Of a stretch of DNA of 58,264 bases, positions 26,001 through 34,286 are shown piece by piece. The notes beneath the pieces are model-generated. The model did not search any database. It was given only the letters and a program-made list of their open reading frames with translations, and had not been told where the DNA came from. The DNA is from Labilithrix sp. GTDB lineage: Bacteria; Myxococcota_A; Polyangia; Polyangiales; Polyangiaceae. Made by a program: the position numbers and the translations under genes. Location: contig JAHBWF010000035.1 of NCBI GenBank assembly GCA_019637105.1, positions 1 to 58,264 on the forward strand. Direction: 5' to 3'. The first letter of the stretch is position 1. Every line of letters begins with the position of its first letter.

Positions 26001-26788
26001 CCGATCCCGAGCCGCTCCGGCCCCTGCTCCTCGACCCCGAGCTCCGCGCCGCCCTCGAGGCTCGCGGCGCCCACGAGCCGTCGCCCTCCGACCTCGCCCG
26101 CCTCCGCGAGCGGCTCGCCGGCGTCTTGCCGCCGGGGACGCTGCCGCCTCCGGTCGGACCGGGGGCGCCGGCGCCTCGGCCCCCCGCGTCCCCGCCGGCG
26201 CCGATCGCTGCCGCGGCGGGCAAGCTCGGGATCGGGCTCGCGCTCGCCGTCGCCGGCGCGGTGTGGCTCGCGCGCTCGGACGATGAGCCCGCGCCTCCGC
26301 CCTCGGCGCCGGCGTTGATCGCGCCGGCCTCGCCGACGGAGCCGGCGCCCCCACCGGCGCCCGAGAGGTCGACCGAGGAGGCTGTCCTCGGCGATCCTCC
26401 GACGCCTCCGCCCGTATCTTCGCGCGACCCGCGGACGCCGGCGAGGGCGCCCGCGGTCTCGCCCACGACGGCGAACGCGCCGGCGCCGACGAGCGCGGAC
26501 GCCGTCGGCGCGCCGCCGGAGGCGTCGTTGCTCGCGCGCGCGCACGACGAGCTCCTCCGAGGGGCGCCCGCCGACGCGCTCGGGACCGCCACGGAGCACG
26601 CGCGCGCGTATCCACGCGGGATGCTCTCGCAGGAGCGAGAGGTGATCGCGATCGAGGCGCTGGTCGCCCTCGGCCGCCGCGACGAGGCACGTCGACGGGC
26701 GGCGGCGTTCCACAGGAGCTACCCAGGTTCGAGCCACGCGGACCGCGTCGACCGCCTCGCGGGCGACCCTCCGGCGCCGGATCGCTGA
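25997..26788 (+). CDS. Single-pass TPR-like protein, second cassette
   Basis: 263 residues starting at ATG 25997, with a strong GAGGAGGAG ribosome binding site inside the sigma gene. A cytoplasmic N-terminus of about 75 residues (ending in Pro-rich sequence) leads to a membrane helix LGIGLALAVAGAVWLA, a long Pro/Ala/Thr linker, and a C-terminal helical domain (HARAYPRGMLSQEREVIAIE, ALVALGRRDEARRRAAAFH, RSYPGSSHADRVDRLAG). That domain matches the C-terminal domain of the protein at 8068-8829. Its coupling to the sigma factor gene and its membrane anchor suggest an anti-sigma role, without a visible ZAS motif; unproven. Confidence 0.7.
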   Translation: MTDPEPLRPLLLDPELRAALEARGAHEPSPSDLARLRERLAGVLPPGTLPPPVGPGAPAPRPPASPPAPIAAAAGKLGIGLALAVAGAVWLARSDDEPAPPPSAPALIAPASPTEPAPPPAPERSTEEAVLGDPPTPPPVSSRDPRTPARAPAVSPTTANAPAPTSADAVGAPPEASLLARAHDELLRGAPADALGTATEHARAYPRGMLSQEREVIAIEALVALGRRDEARRRAAAFHRSYPGSSHADRVDRLAGDPPAPDR

Positions 26789-27000
26789 GAACCCGTCGGG
26801 CTCGCGGAGCCTCCGCCGCGGACGCGCGCGGGCCCCGACCCGAGCGCGTTTCGCGCCGCGGACGCGCGCGCCGCGACGGACCTCCGACGCCCGCACGCCC
26901 GTTCGCGCCGCGAATTCGCGCGCCGAGAGGGCGGACGGGCCCTCGATGACGTTTTTTCGATAAAGCGCCGCCGGCGCTTCCATCGTAGAGGTCGTGATCG

Positions 27001-27642
27001 GTGAGACGTATCCTCTTCCTCGGCCTCCTTCCTCTGATCGCCGCCTGGGCGATCGCCTGCACCGTGGGCGCGAACGTCGGCGAGCTCGGCGCCAGCGCGA
27101 GCGACGCCGGTGAGGACGGGGCGGCGGCGACCGACGGCGAGCTCGTGACCGAGGCGGACGCTTCCACCTCGATCGTCGACGCCGGCCGAGACGCGGAGCC
27201 GCCGATCGACGCGGGCTGCGGCGTCTCGTTCGAACAGCGCGGCGACTTCGTGGACGTCGGCGTCGTCATGGGGCCCCCGCCGAACCTCAACGGCGGCCCG
27301 ATCGCCGCGGGTCTGTACGAGCTCACGGCCCTGCGCGTCTACTTCGGCGCCGAAACCGGGACGATGCAGGTGCGCGAGACGATGCGCGTCCGCGGATCGA
27401 CGACCGCGGGTGCGTTCGACCGCCTCACCGAGGCGCGCAACGCCGTGGGCAGCTTCGAGGCGTACCCGCTCCGCGGAGAGACGCACACGTTCGAGGTCGG
27501 CGCCGGCCCGACGATCTTCGTGGCGCCCGAGTGCCCGGCGCCGGATCTCGAACACGGGACGCGCTTCGACGTGACCGGCACTACGTTTACGCTCTTCGAC
27601 GACGTGACGGCCACCGAGCGCGTCTACCGCCGCGTCGAGTAG
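27001..27642 (+). CDS. Small lipoprotein, function unknown
   Basis: 213 residues from the GTG at 27001, with AGAGG nine bases upstream. Signal peptide MRRILFLGLLPLIAAWAIA with lipidated Cys20. An Asp/Ala/Glu-rich linker (about 25-70) leads to a beta-rich domain with sequences such as GLYELTALRVYFG, GTMQVRETMRVRG and RFDVTGTTFTLFDD. No family recognised. It follows the second ECF cassette on the same strand after 212 bases, mirroring the lipoprotein run downstream of the first cassette. A 7-bp hairpin (26963-26979) lies in its leader. Confidence 0.68.
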   Translation: MRRILFLGLLPLIAAWAIACTVGANVGELGASASDAGEDGAAATDGELVTEADASTSIVDAGRDAEPPIDAGCGVSFEQRGDFVDVGVVMGPPPNLNGGPIAAGLYELTALRVYFGAETGTMQVRETMRVRGSTTAGAFDRLTEARNAVGSFEAYPLRGETHTFEVGAGPTIFVAPECPAPDLEHGTRFDVTGTTFTLFDDVTATERVYRRVE

Positions 27643-27742
27643 CGCCCGCGGCCCCGCCACCCCTTCGAGCTCCGCGCGCGATCGCACGCGAGGCTCTTGC
27701 AGCTCGCCGCGTGCGAGCGTCCTTTACTCCCAGGAGAACGAC

Positions 27743-28243
27743 ATGAACAAGCAAGACATCTCGAAGCCGCTGAGGCTCGCGGCCGGCGCCATCTTCGTCG
27801 TTTGGGGGCTCGCGGCGTGCTCGGGCGACGACGACAGCGGAGGCGGAAGCAGCGGCGGAAGCAGCAGCAGCGGCGGAAGCAGCAGCGGCGGAAGCAGCAG
27901 CGGCGGAAGCAGCAGCGGCGGGGGCTCCTGCAGCGGCGACATCACGCAGTGCTCGATGGGCTCGCTCTCGGAGGAGCAGTCCGGCGACGTGTGTGCCCTC
28001 ATCCTCACGTCGATCGACACCCCCGCGGGCACGAAGTTCGAGTGCAAGGAGGGTTCGAACGAGGGACTCTTCATCGGCGTGAGCTCCAGGGAGGAGTGCG
28101 TCCAGCAGCGCCCTCCGGCGTCCTGCACGCTCACCGTGGGCACGCTCATCGAGTGCTACAAGGCAGCGAAGAACGACGCGTGCGCGGCCTTCGACGGCGC
28201 GTGCAAACCCCTCCTCGACCCGAGCAACGGCTGCGTCCCCTGA
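27743..28243 (+). CDS. Small Cys-rich lipoprotein with Gly/Ser repeat linker
   Basis: 166 residues. Start ATG 27743 is preceded by CAGGAGAACG. Lipobox LAAC, Cys26. After an acidic spot (SGDDDSGG) comes a tandem GGSSS repeat linker of about 30 residues, encoded by repeated GGCGGAAGCAGCAGC. The C-terminal globular part has eight or more Cys (CSGDITQCSMG, FECKEGS, EECVQQRPPASC, IECYKAAKNDACAAF, GACKPLL, GCVP), probably disulfide-bonded. No family recognised. Second lipoprotein after the ECF cassette; its own operon status is unclear. Confidence 0.72.
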   Translation: MNKQDISKPLRLAAGAIFVVWGLAACSGDDDSGGGSSGGSSSSGGSSSGGSSSGGSSSGGGSCSGDITQCSMGSLSEEQSGDVCALILTSIDTPAGTKFECKEGSNEGLFIGVSSREECVQQRPPASCTLTVGTLIECYKAAKNDACAAFDGACKPLLDPSNGCVP

Positions 28244-28307
28244 AGGCAGCGGCCCCGCAGATCCGGAGCGGCTCGACCTTCCATCGGGAGCCGGCGCGCG
28301 AGGTGCG

Positions 28308-28685
28308 TCAGCCCTCGCCGGCGCCGGACGGGTCGATCTCCGCCTCGTAGACGAAGCGGAGGTCCGGGGTCCTCTTGAGCTCGACGCCCTCGGCCAGGCG
28401 ACCGCGGAGGAAACCCGTCGCCCGGGTGAACGCGCGCTCGACCGCCGTGCGCGGCCGCGCGCGCGGCACCGCGTAGTGGACGCGCGCGAGCTTGCCGTCG
28501 GGGGAGAGCACGATGGCGGTGAGGCGGACGCCGTCGAGCTCGGGATCGGTGATGTCGTCGCGCAGGATCGAACGCAGCTCCTCCAAGATGGAGGTCTCCA
28601 CGCGCTGGTGCCGATGCGCTGCGGCGGGCGGGTCGCCTTTCACGTGCTTCATGGTCTTGCGAGACGGAAGAGCGCCACCGGCCAT
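28308..28685 (-). CDS. rbfA: Ribosome-binding factor A
   Basis: 125-residue RbfA, a small KH-like protein that helps mature the 30S subunit (16S rRNA 5' end processing, cold growth). The family core is clear: RVETSILEELRSILRDDI, TDPELDGVRLTAIVLSPDG, ARVHYAVP, FLRGRLAEGVELKRTPDLRF and VYEAEID. Start at 28685 or the ATG at 28652 (MKHVKGD); neither has a strong Shine-Dalgarno. It is usually next to infB or truB, but here it is alone and divergent from rph. Confidence 0.9.
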   Translation of the reverse strand: MAGGALPSRKTMKHVKGDPPAAAHRHQRVETSILEELRSILRDDITDPELDGVRLTAIVLSPDGKLARVHYAVPRARPRTAVERAFTRATGFLRGRLAEGVELKRTPDLRFVYEAEIDPSGAGEG

Positions 28686-28785
28686 ACCCCGCGTGGGTCG
28701 CGCCTGCCGTTCGAGCCGGAGCGCGGAGAGCGCAAAGCCTGATACCTGCCGAGGGCGCCGTCAAGGCGTGGTATCACCTCGGACC

Positions 28786-29562
28786 ATGTCGCAAAGCTCC
28801 GGCTCCAAAGCCCGCCCCGACGGCCGCGCGCTCGACGCCCTCCGCCCCGTGGAGATGACCGTCGGCTTCCAGCGGTTCGCCGAGGGCTCCGTGCTCTACC
28901 GCGCGGGGCACACGGTCGTCCTCTGCACCGCGTCGGTGGATCCGAAGGTCCCGCCGTGGATGGAGGGCAAGGGCAAGGGCTGGATCACCGCCGAGTACCA
29001 GATGCACCCGCGCGCGAGCCGGGAGAAGCGCGAGAGCCGCGACGGCCGCGGCAAGGCGCCGAGCGGGCGCACGCAGGAGATCCAGCGGCTCGTCGGGCGC
29101 GCGCTCCGCGCGGCGGTCGACCTGCAGAAGCTCGGCGAGCGCCAGATCGTCGTCGACTGCGACGTGCTCGAGGCCGACGGCGGGACGCGCACGGCGTCGA
29201 TCACCGGCGGCTTCGTCGCGCTCGCCGTCGCCCTCGGGAAGCTGAAGGCCGCCGGCAAGCTGACCGAGCGCGTGCTCCGCGAGCCCGTCGCGGCCACGAG
29301 CGTGGGCTTCCTCGACGACGCGCTCGCGCTCGACCTCGTCTACCTCGAGGACTCGCGCGCCGAGGTCGACCTCAACATGGTCGGCACGCGCTCGGGCAAG
29401 GTGATCGAGGTGCAGGGCACCGCCGAGGGCGCGCCGGTCCCGCGCAAGGAGATCGACGCGATGATGGATCTCGCGCTCGCCGGCGTTCGAGAGCTCACGC
29501 TCGCGCAGGAGAAGACGCTCGCCGCGGCCGGCGTCGATCTCGCCGCGCTCCTCGTCGCGTAG
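28786..29562 (+). CDS. rph: Ribonuclease PH
   Basis: 258-residue phosphorolytic 3'-5' exoribonuclease that trims tRNA 3' ends. Signature elements: RPDGRALDALRP at the N-terminus, VLCTASV, GWITAEYQMHPRAS, SGRTQEIQRLVGRALRAA, CDVLEADGGTRTASITG, and DLNMVGTRSGKVIEVQGTAE. Length is normal. An ATG at 28786 starts MSQSSGS. Divergent from rbfA; rdgB follows 60 bases later on the same strand, the common rph-rdgB pairing. Confidence 0.95.
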   Translation: MSQSSGSKARPDGRALDALRPVEMTVGFQRFAEGSVLYRAGHTVVLCTASVDPKVPPWMEGKGKGWITAEYQMHPRASREKRESRDGRGKAPSGRTQEIQRLVGRALRAAVDLQKLGERQIVVDCDVLEADGGTRTASITGGFVALAVALGKLKAAGKLTERVLREPVAATSVGFLDDALALDLVYLEDSRAEVDLNMVGTRSGKVIEVQGTAEGAPVPRKEIDAMMDLALAGVRELTLAQEKTLAAAGVDLAALLVA

Positions 29563-29622
29563 AATCGTCGAACCGAGCTCGCGCGCCGGAAGCGGCGAGC
29601 TCACCGCACCGGAGGGCGCCAC

Positions 29623-30288
29623 GTGAAGCACTCGCTCGTCGTCGCAACGAACAACCGGGGCAAGCTCGAGGAGCTGCGCCACCTCCTCGCCGACATGAAC
29701 GTCGAGGTCCTGTCGATCCAGGACGTCTCCAAGAAGCCGATCCAGGTCGTCGAGGACGGCGACACGTTCGAAGCGAACGCGATCAAGAAGGCGCGCGAGG
29801 TGGCCGCCGTCACGATGATGCTCACGCTGGCGGACGACAGCGGGCTCGAGGTCGACGCGCTCGGCGGCGCGCCCGGCGTCCGCTCGGCGCGCTTCGCCGG
29901 GGAGCGCGCGACCGACGCCGAGAACAACGCCGCGCTCCTCGCGGCGCTCGACGAGCTCACGGCCGACGCCGCGGGGACGCGCACCGGCGACTTCGACGCG
30001 CGCTTCCGGTGCGTGCTCGCGCTGGTCGATCCGTTCGTCCACGACGGCGAGCCCCGCGTGGTCGAGGGCACGTGCGCCGGGAAGATCACGCGCACGCCGC
30101 GCGGGTCCGGCGGCTTCGGCTACGACCCGCTCTTCCTCGTCGAGGGGACCGACAAGACGATGGCGGAGCTGACCGAGGACGAGAAGAACCGCGTCTCGCA
30201 CCGCGCCCGCGCGACCGAGGGCCTGAGGCGGATGCTCGCGCAGACGATCGCCGCGCGCGACGCGCTCACCCGCGCCGTCGTCGGCTGA
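29623..30288 (+). CDS. rdgB: XTP/dITP pyrophosphatase (RdgB/HAM1)
   Basis: 221-residue housecleaning NTPase that hydrolyses XTP, ITP and dITP to monophosphates. Hallmarks: VVATNNRGKLEELRHLL, TFEANAIKKAREVA, LADDSGLEVDALGGAPGVRS then ARFAG, GSGGFGYDPLF, and NRVSHRARA near the end. Start GTG 29623 has GGAGGG about 6 bases upstream. It lies downstream of rph, probably co-transcribed; its end is 20 bases from the convergent outer-membrane gene. Confidence 0.95.
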   Translation: MKHSLVVATNNRGKLEELRHLLADMNVEVLSIQDVSKKPIQVVEDGDTFEANAIKKAREVAAVTMMLTLADDSGLEVDALGGAPGVRSARFAGERATDAENNAALLAALDELTADAAGTRTGDFDARFRCVLALVDPFVHDGEPRVVEGTCAGKITRTPRGSGGFGYDPLFLVEGTDKTMAELTEDEKNRVSHRARATEGLRRMLAQTIAARDALTRAVVG

Positions 30289-30308
30289 GTCGGCCGCGGC
30301 GCGGCGGG

Positions 30309-31220
30309 CTACTTCCCGAAGACGTCGAAGTGGATGCCGAGGCCGAGGCTGAGGACCACGTAGGCGCGCGCGCTCTGGATGACCTGGCCGTTCTTGTACG
30401 TCGGGCCCTGGACGCCGTCGGCGCAGTTCGGCGCGCAGGTGAAGGCGACGTCGCCCTCGCTGTCGTTGAGCGCGCCGCTCGAGATGCTGAAGAGCGGCGT
30501 GAGCGCGAACAGGGTCGCCACGCGGATCTCCGCGCCGAGCCCGAGGCGGAAGAACTCGATGCCGCTCATCGAGTAGGTCTGGGTGCCGTTGCTCACGCTG
30601 ACGACGCGCTTGCCGATCGACAGATCGGTGAGGAACGCGACCGAGTCGACGTCGCCGCTCACGTAGCGGAAGCCGATGCCGTAGAAGTCGGTCGACGAGC
30701 GGGCCTGGGAGCCGTCGAAGCGGTGCCCCTGGCCCATGAACCCGTGCTCCCAGAAGAGGTACGGGATGTAGCGGTAGGAGATGCGCGCGCCGACGTCGAT
30801 CTGCGGGGCGACGCCGTTGCCGAGGTAGTTGCCCGTGGTCTCCGGCTGCCCGTTCTCGTTCTCGTAGAAGCTGAAGCCGAAGCCGACGTAGCTGAGGCGC
30901 GCGCCCGTCCAGAGCGAGTACTTCGGCGCGTGCGTCTCGGGCTCGGGCGGCGCGACGGGCACGACCGCCGCCGGAGGCTGCTGCGAGTAGTAGTAAGGCT
31001 GCTGCGGGGGCGGGTAGTACCCCGGCGGCGGCTGCCCGTAGCCCGGCGGAGGAGGCTGCCCGTACCCGGGCGCCGGCTGGTACTGGGCCGGCGGCGGCGG
31101 GGGCTGAGGTCCCTGCTGCGCGCCCGCGACGCCCGCGACGAAGATCGCGCCCGAGAGCGCGCCGGCAGCACACGCCGCGCGGCGGCAAAGTGAAGAGCTC
31201 GGCATGACGAGCTCGATCAT
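30309..31220 (-). CDS. Outer-membrane beta-barrel-like protein with Pro/Tyr-rich linker
   Basis: About 303 residues. Start 31220 is favoured by GGTGGAG upstream; ATG 31205 is an alternative. A signal peptide ending at VAGA precedes a Pro/Gln/Tyr-rich tract with repeated GYGQPPPP units (about 35-90). The C-terminal two thirds has alternating strands (ARLSYVGFGFSFYENENG, ARISYRYIPYLFWEHGF, FYGIGFRYVSGD, LGLGAEIRVATLFALTPLF) and ends VVLSLGLGIHFDVFGK with a terminal aromatic, as in outer-membrane barrels. Two Cys (FTCAPNCADG) lie in one loop. No specific family recognised. Confidence 0.65.
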   Translation of the reverse strand: MIELVMPSSSLCRRAACAAGALSGAIFVAGVAGAQQGPQPPPPPAQYQPAPGYGQPPPPGYGQPPPGYYPPPQQPYYYSQQPPAAVVPVAPPEPETHAPKYSLWTGARLSYVGFGFSFYENENGQPETTGNYLGNGVAPQIDVGARISYRYIPYLFWEHGFMGQGHRFDGSQARSSTDFYGIGFRYVSGDVDSVAFLTDLSIGKRVVSVSNGTQTYSMSGIEFFRLGLGAEIRVATLFALTPLFSISSGALNDSEGDVAFTCAPNCADGVQGPTYKNGQVIQSARAYVVLSLGLGIHFDVFGK

Positions 31221-31439
31221 AGCAGCGCAGCTCCACCTTTCGAGCGCGGGGCTCACCGCGCCCCGGCCTCGACGACGGAGCACGCTCACGACGGTCGCGC
31301 TCACGAGCTCCGCCGTCGACGAGCTCAGCGGCGCGGCGAGCTGAAGCGAACGCCGGCGGCGTGAGCGCCGTCGAGCGTCGAGAAGAGGCGCGACGACGGC
31401 GTGGAGTCGTCGAAGAGAGGCGACGAGGCGTGGACGTCG

Positions 31440-32180
31440 TCAGAAACGACACGGGACGTGCTCGACGTCCCAGCGGCCCGAGGCGCAGCGAACGAGCGCG
31501 CCGTGCTCGAACACGCACACGCCGTAGTCGCACGTCATCGGCGTCACGCAGCGATCGCCGAGCCGCGGCCGCGTACGCGGGCAGCCGACCGCCGGCTTGA
31601 CGCACGTCCACGCGTAGCGCGTCGCGCCGGGAGCGTGGTCGCCGTCGCGGGCGCCGCCGTCTCCTCGCGCTCCGCCGCCGTCGGCCCCCGCGTCCTCGTC
31701 GGCGGGGCGCCCGCCGGCCCCCGCGTCCTCGTCCTCGGGCTCGGGCTCGGGCTCGTCCTCCTCGTGCACGGGGGCGCAGCCGCACGTGCCCTCGGGGTAC
31801 GCGCACAGGAGGGTCCCCGCGTTCGCGACGTCGCAGGCGCCCGGGGCGCGCGTGTCGTACGCCTCCGGACACGTCGACGCGCAGCTCGCGCCGCTCGTCC
31901 GCTCCCACGACGGCCCCACGCAACGCATGACCTCGTTGCAGAACGGCGCGGCGTGGGCGCCGCGCTCGCAGACCCGCTCGGTCGCGGTGAGGCACGAGCT
32001 CCCAGCCTCGACCTCGCACGCGTAGGGCTCGAGCGCGACGGCCGCGTCGGGCAGCGACGCCGAGGCGCCTCGCTCGCGCCGCACCGGCGCGCCGACGTCC
32101 GCTCCGGACGCGCACGCCGCCGCGACGGCGCCGGACGCCGACGCGAGCACGACCCCGATTGACCATCGCTTGCGCTTCAT
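31440..32180 (-). CDS. Cys-rich lipoprotein with acidic linker
   Basis: 246 residues. MKRKRWSIGVVLASASGAVA and lipobox AAAC give Cys23. An N-terminal Cys-rich segment (YACEVEAGSSCL, ERVCERG, FCNEVMRCVG, SCASTCPEAY, GACDVANAGTLLCAYPEG, CGCAPVH) is followed by an acidic linker (EEDEPEPEPEDEDAG) and a Gly/Asp stretch. A second Cys-rich part (CVKPAVGCPRTRPRLGDRC, TCDYGVCVFEHG, VEHVPCRF) follows. The pattern GDxC...CxYGxCVFxxG is seen in other myxobacterial surface proteins. Function unknown. It is divergent from atpZ with about 100 bases between. Confidence 0.68.
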   Translation of the reverse strand: MKRKRWSIGVVLASASGAVAAACASGADVGAPVRRERGASASLPDAAVALEPYACEVEAGSSCLTATERVCERGAHAAPFCNEVMRCVGPSWERTSGASCASTCPEAYDTRAPGACDVANAGTLLCAYPEGTCGCAPVHEEDEPEPEPEDEDAGAGGRPADEDAGADGGGARGDGGARDGDHAPGATRYAWTCVKPAVGCPRTRPRLGDRCVTPMTCDYGVCVFEHGALVRCASGRWDVEHVPCRF

Positions 32181-32282
32181 CGAGCCGCCCGTTCTGCCCG
32201 GATCGCCTCCCTGCCCTGCGTCGCCGGCGACTCGGCCGGCGGCCCCTAGTACTTGCACGCCGGCTACGGCGGTGGAAGAACG

Positions 32283-32657
32283 ATGAAGAGGCGCATGGCG
32301 GGCACGCTGCTCCAGAGCAAGGGCATGAAGAGCTTCGGGCGCTACGGCGCCGTGGGCTTCGAGCTGCTCGCGTCCATCGCCGTCGGCTACTACCTCGGGC
32401 ACTGGCTCGACGGGAAATTCGGCACGCGCTGGATCGCCTTCGTCGGCTTCCTCGTCGGCTGTTACGCCGGCTTCAGCGCGCTCTTCCGCACGGCCAAGCA
32501 GATGCAACGTGACATCGAGCGCGAGGAGAAGCTCGAGCGCGGAGAGGACCCGTGGGGCGACGAGGACGGCGCGCGCGACGTCGACGACGAGCCGACCGGC
32601 GAGGCGCTCGAGGGGCGGACGGCCGAGGCCGAGCCCGTGACGCGGGAGCGGCCGTGA
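32283..32657 (+). CDS. atpZ: AtpZ/AtpI-type F0F1 ATPase accessory protein
   Basis: 124 residues, small membrane protein of the AtpZ (AtpI-like) family found at the head of atp operons. Two helices: FGRYGAVGFELLASIAVGYY and TRWIAFVGFLVGCYAGFSAL, separated by the family-typical GHWLDGKFG. A charged tail (QRDIEREEKLERGEDPWGDE) follows. Start ATG 32283 is preceded by GGTGGAAG. The GTG of the next gene overlaps its stop. The family is linked to Mg2+ supply and c-ring assembly; exact role unsettled. Confidence 0.85.
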   Translation: MKRRMAGTLLQSKGMKSFGRYGAVGFELLASIAVGYYLGHWLDGKFGTRWIAFVGFLVGCYAGFSALFRTAKQMQRDIEREEKLERGEDPWGDEDGARDVDDEPTGEALEGRTAEAEPVTRERP

Positions 32658-33151
32658 CCTCCCCCGACACGCCAGAGGCGCCGGAGGAGCGGCCGACGGG
32701 CGAGCCGACCGAGCCTCCCGGCGAGCCCAGCGACGACACGGGGCGCGCCGCCAAGGCCGCCGCGATGCTCGGCGCCGCGCTCGCGCTCGGGGCGCTCGCG
32801 ACCCACGGCCCGCGCGCCGCGGCGTCCGTCCTCGTGGGCGCCGCGATCGCTGTGGCGAACCTCCTGACGATGCGTGCGATCATCCGCGCGCTCATCCGGG
32901 CGCCGGCGGAGGTCGAAGACGCCCAGGCGGACACGCCGACCGACCACGCCAAGACGGGGCGACGCGGCGGCGCGGCGTGGGCGCTCTTCGCCGCCCTGAA
33001 GATCGTGATCCTCTTCGGCGGCGTCTGGATCCTTTTGACCCGAGAGCTGGTCGACCCTATGGCGCTGGTGATCGGCTACGGGGTCCTGCCGCTCGGCATC
33101 GTCGCGAGCGCCCTCTGGTCGAGCCTCGTGACGCGCGCCAAACACCGCTAA
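32654..33151 (+). CDS. atpI: ATP synthase subunit I (AtpI-like)
   Basis: 165 residues, GTG start overlapping the atpZ stop (GTGA, 32654-32657). A disordered Pro/Glu N-terminus (about 35 residues) is followed by four hydrophobic helices: AAMLGAALALGALATHG, AAASVLVGAAIAVANLLTM, AWALFAALKIVILFGGVWIL and ALVIGYGVLPLGIVASALW. This is the usual topology of ATP_synt_I proteins that assist c-ring assembly. Its position between atpZ and atpB supports the call; sequence conservation in this family is low. Confidence 0.8.
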   Translation: MTSPDTPEAPEERPTGEPTEPPGEPSDDTGRAAKAAAMLGAALALGALATHGPRAAASVLVGAAIAVANLLTMRAIIRALIRAPAEVEDAQADTPTDHAKTGRRGGAAWALFAALKIVILFGGVWILLTRELVDPMALVIGYGVLPLGIVASALWSSLVTRAKHR

Positions 33152-33307
33152 GGACTTACGATCGCAGGCAATTTCTACGGCGCGTGGCGTACGCCGGGGG
33201 TATGAAAAGCGTGGAGTCCATTCCCGAGCGCTTCGTGTTATGAGGCCTCCTCGACCATCGGGAGAGCGCGCCGTACGGTACCCACCGCGCGGCCCGTCGC
33301 GACGAAC

Positions 33308-34141
33308 ATGCCGGAGCACACTTCGTTTCTCAGCTACCTGATCGCCATGTTCCCCGCCCTCGGGGAGAACATGCACAACTTCGGCGCGACCTTCCTCGGG
33401 AAGAAGCCCGTCGACGCGCACGGCGCCGAGCCGATCGCGGCGAGCCTCCTCGTCGTCCTGATCATCCTCTTCCTCGCCTGGCGAGCGAAGGCGGCGGTCA
33501 CCGACTACGAGAAGTCCGTCATCCCCGACGAGAAGCTCTCGCTCCGCACGTTCTTCGAGATCTTCATCGGTTACTTCTACAACATGATGAAGGACATGAT
33601 GGGTCCGAAGCGGGCGAAGAGGTACTTCCCCGTCGTCGGCACCGCCGCGTGCTTCGTCTTCTTCTCGAACGTGCTCGGGATGATCCCCGGGTTTTTGCCG
33701 CCGACGGCGACCTGGAACATCACGGCCGGCTGCGCGCTCGTCGTCCTCGTCGCGTTCACCTTCTACGGCCTCAAGGCCCAGGGCACGGGCTTCATCACGC
33801 ACCTCGCGGGTCCGTGGATGGGCCCGGCGTTCCTCCCGATCAACATCCTGATCTTCGCGATCGAGTTCATCTCCACGTTCGTCATCCGGCCGGTCACGTT
33901 GAGCATTCGTTTGATGCTCAACATCGCCGTCGACCACCTGCTCCTCTCGATCCTCCTCGGCATCTTCACGCTGTTCTTGCCGCTGCCCATCATGATCCTC
34001 GGCACGCTCGTCGCGGTCGTTCAGGTCCTCGTCTTCTGCCTCTTGACCTCGATCTACATCTCGCTCGCCACCGAGGTTCATCACGGTGACGACCACGGCC
34101 ATGACGACGAGCACGGCCACGGCGAAAAGGCGCACGCCTGA
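33308..34141 (+). CDS. atpB: F0F1 ATP synthase subunit a
   Basis: 277 residues, the stator channel subunit that passes ions to the c-ring. Several membrane helices are visible, including LLVVLIILFLAWRAK, GTAACFVFFSNVLGMIPG, AGCALVVLVAFTFYG and MILGTLVAVVQVLVFCLLTS. The essential Arg is in VTLSIRLMLNIAVDHLLLS near residue 200, and the loop FLPPTATWNIT is typical. The last 20 residues are very His/Asp-rich (HHGDDHGHDDEHGHGEK), which is unusual and could bind metal. It lies 156 bases after atpI and 145 before atpE. Confidence 0.95.
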   Translation: MPEHTSFLSYLIAMFPALGENMHNFGATFLGKKPVDAHGAEPIAASLLVVLIILFLAWRAKAAVTDYEKSVIPDEKLSLRTFFEIFIGYFYNMMKDMMGPKRAKRYFPVVGTAACFVFFSNVLGMIPGFLPPTATWNITAGCALVVLVAFTFYGLKAQGTGFITHLAGPWMGPAFLPINILIFAIEFISTFVIRPVTLSIRLMLNIAVDHLLLSILLGIFTLFLPLPIMILGTLVAVVQVLVFCLLTSIYISLATEVHHGDDHGHDDEHGHGEKAHA

Positions 34142-34286
34142 CGCACCTGCGGCGCCGCATCCTCGGCCTCTGCCGTCTTCTCTCTAGCCACCCCCCAAGA
34201 AAACGACTATGAGCGCCGCGCGCGCTCGACATTTTCGGGGAGCCCTCCACTTTCCTCCCCACCGTCCCAAGAAGGAGTCTGTCACG

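Noticed and set aside
26952-26979. T6 tract plus hairpin as a terminator of the second cassette
   Set aside because: The T-run precedes the hairpin on the plus strand, so the order is wrong for termination in either direction; more likely leader structure of the 27001 gene.
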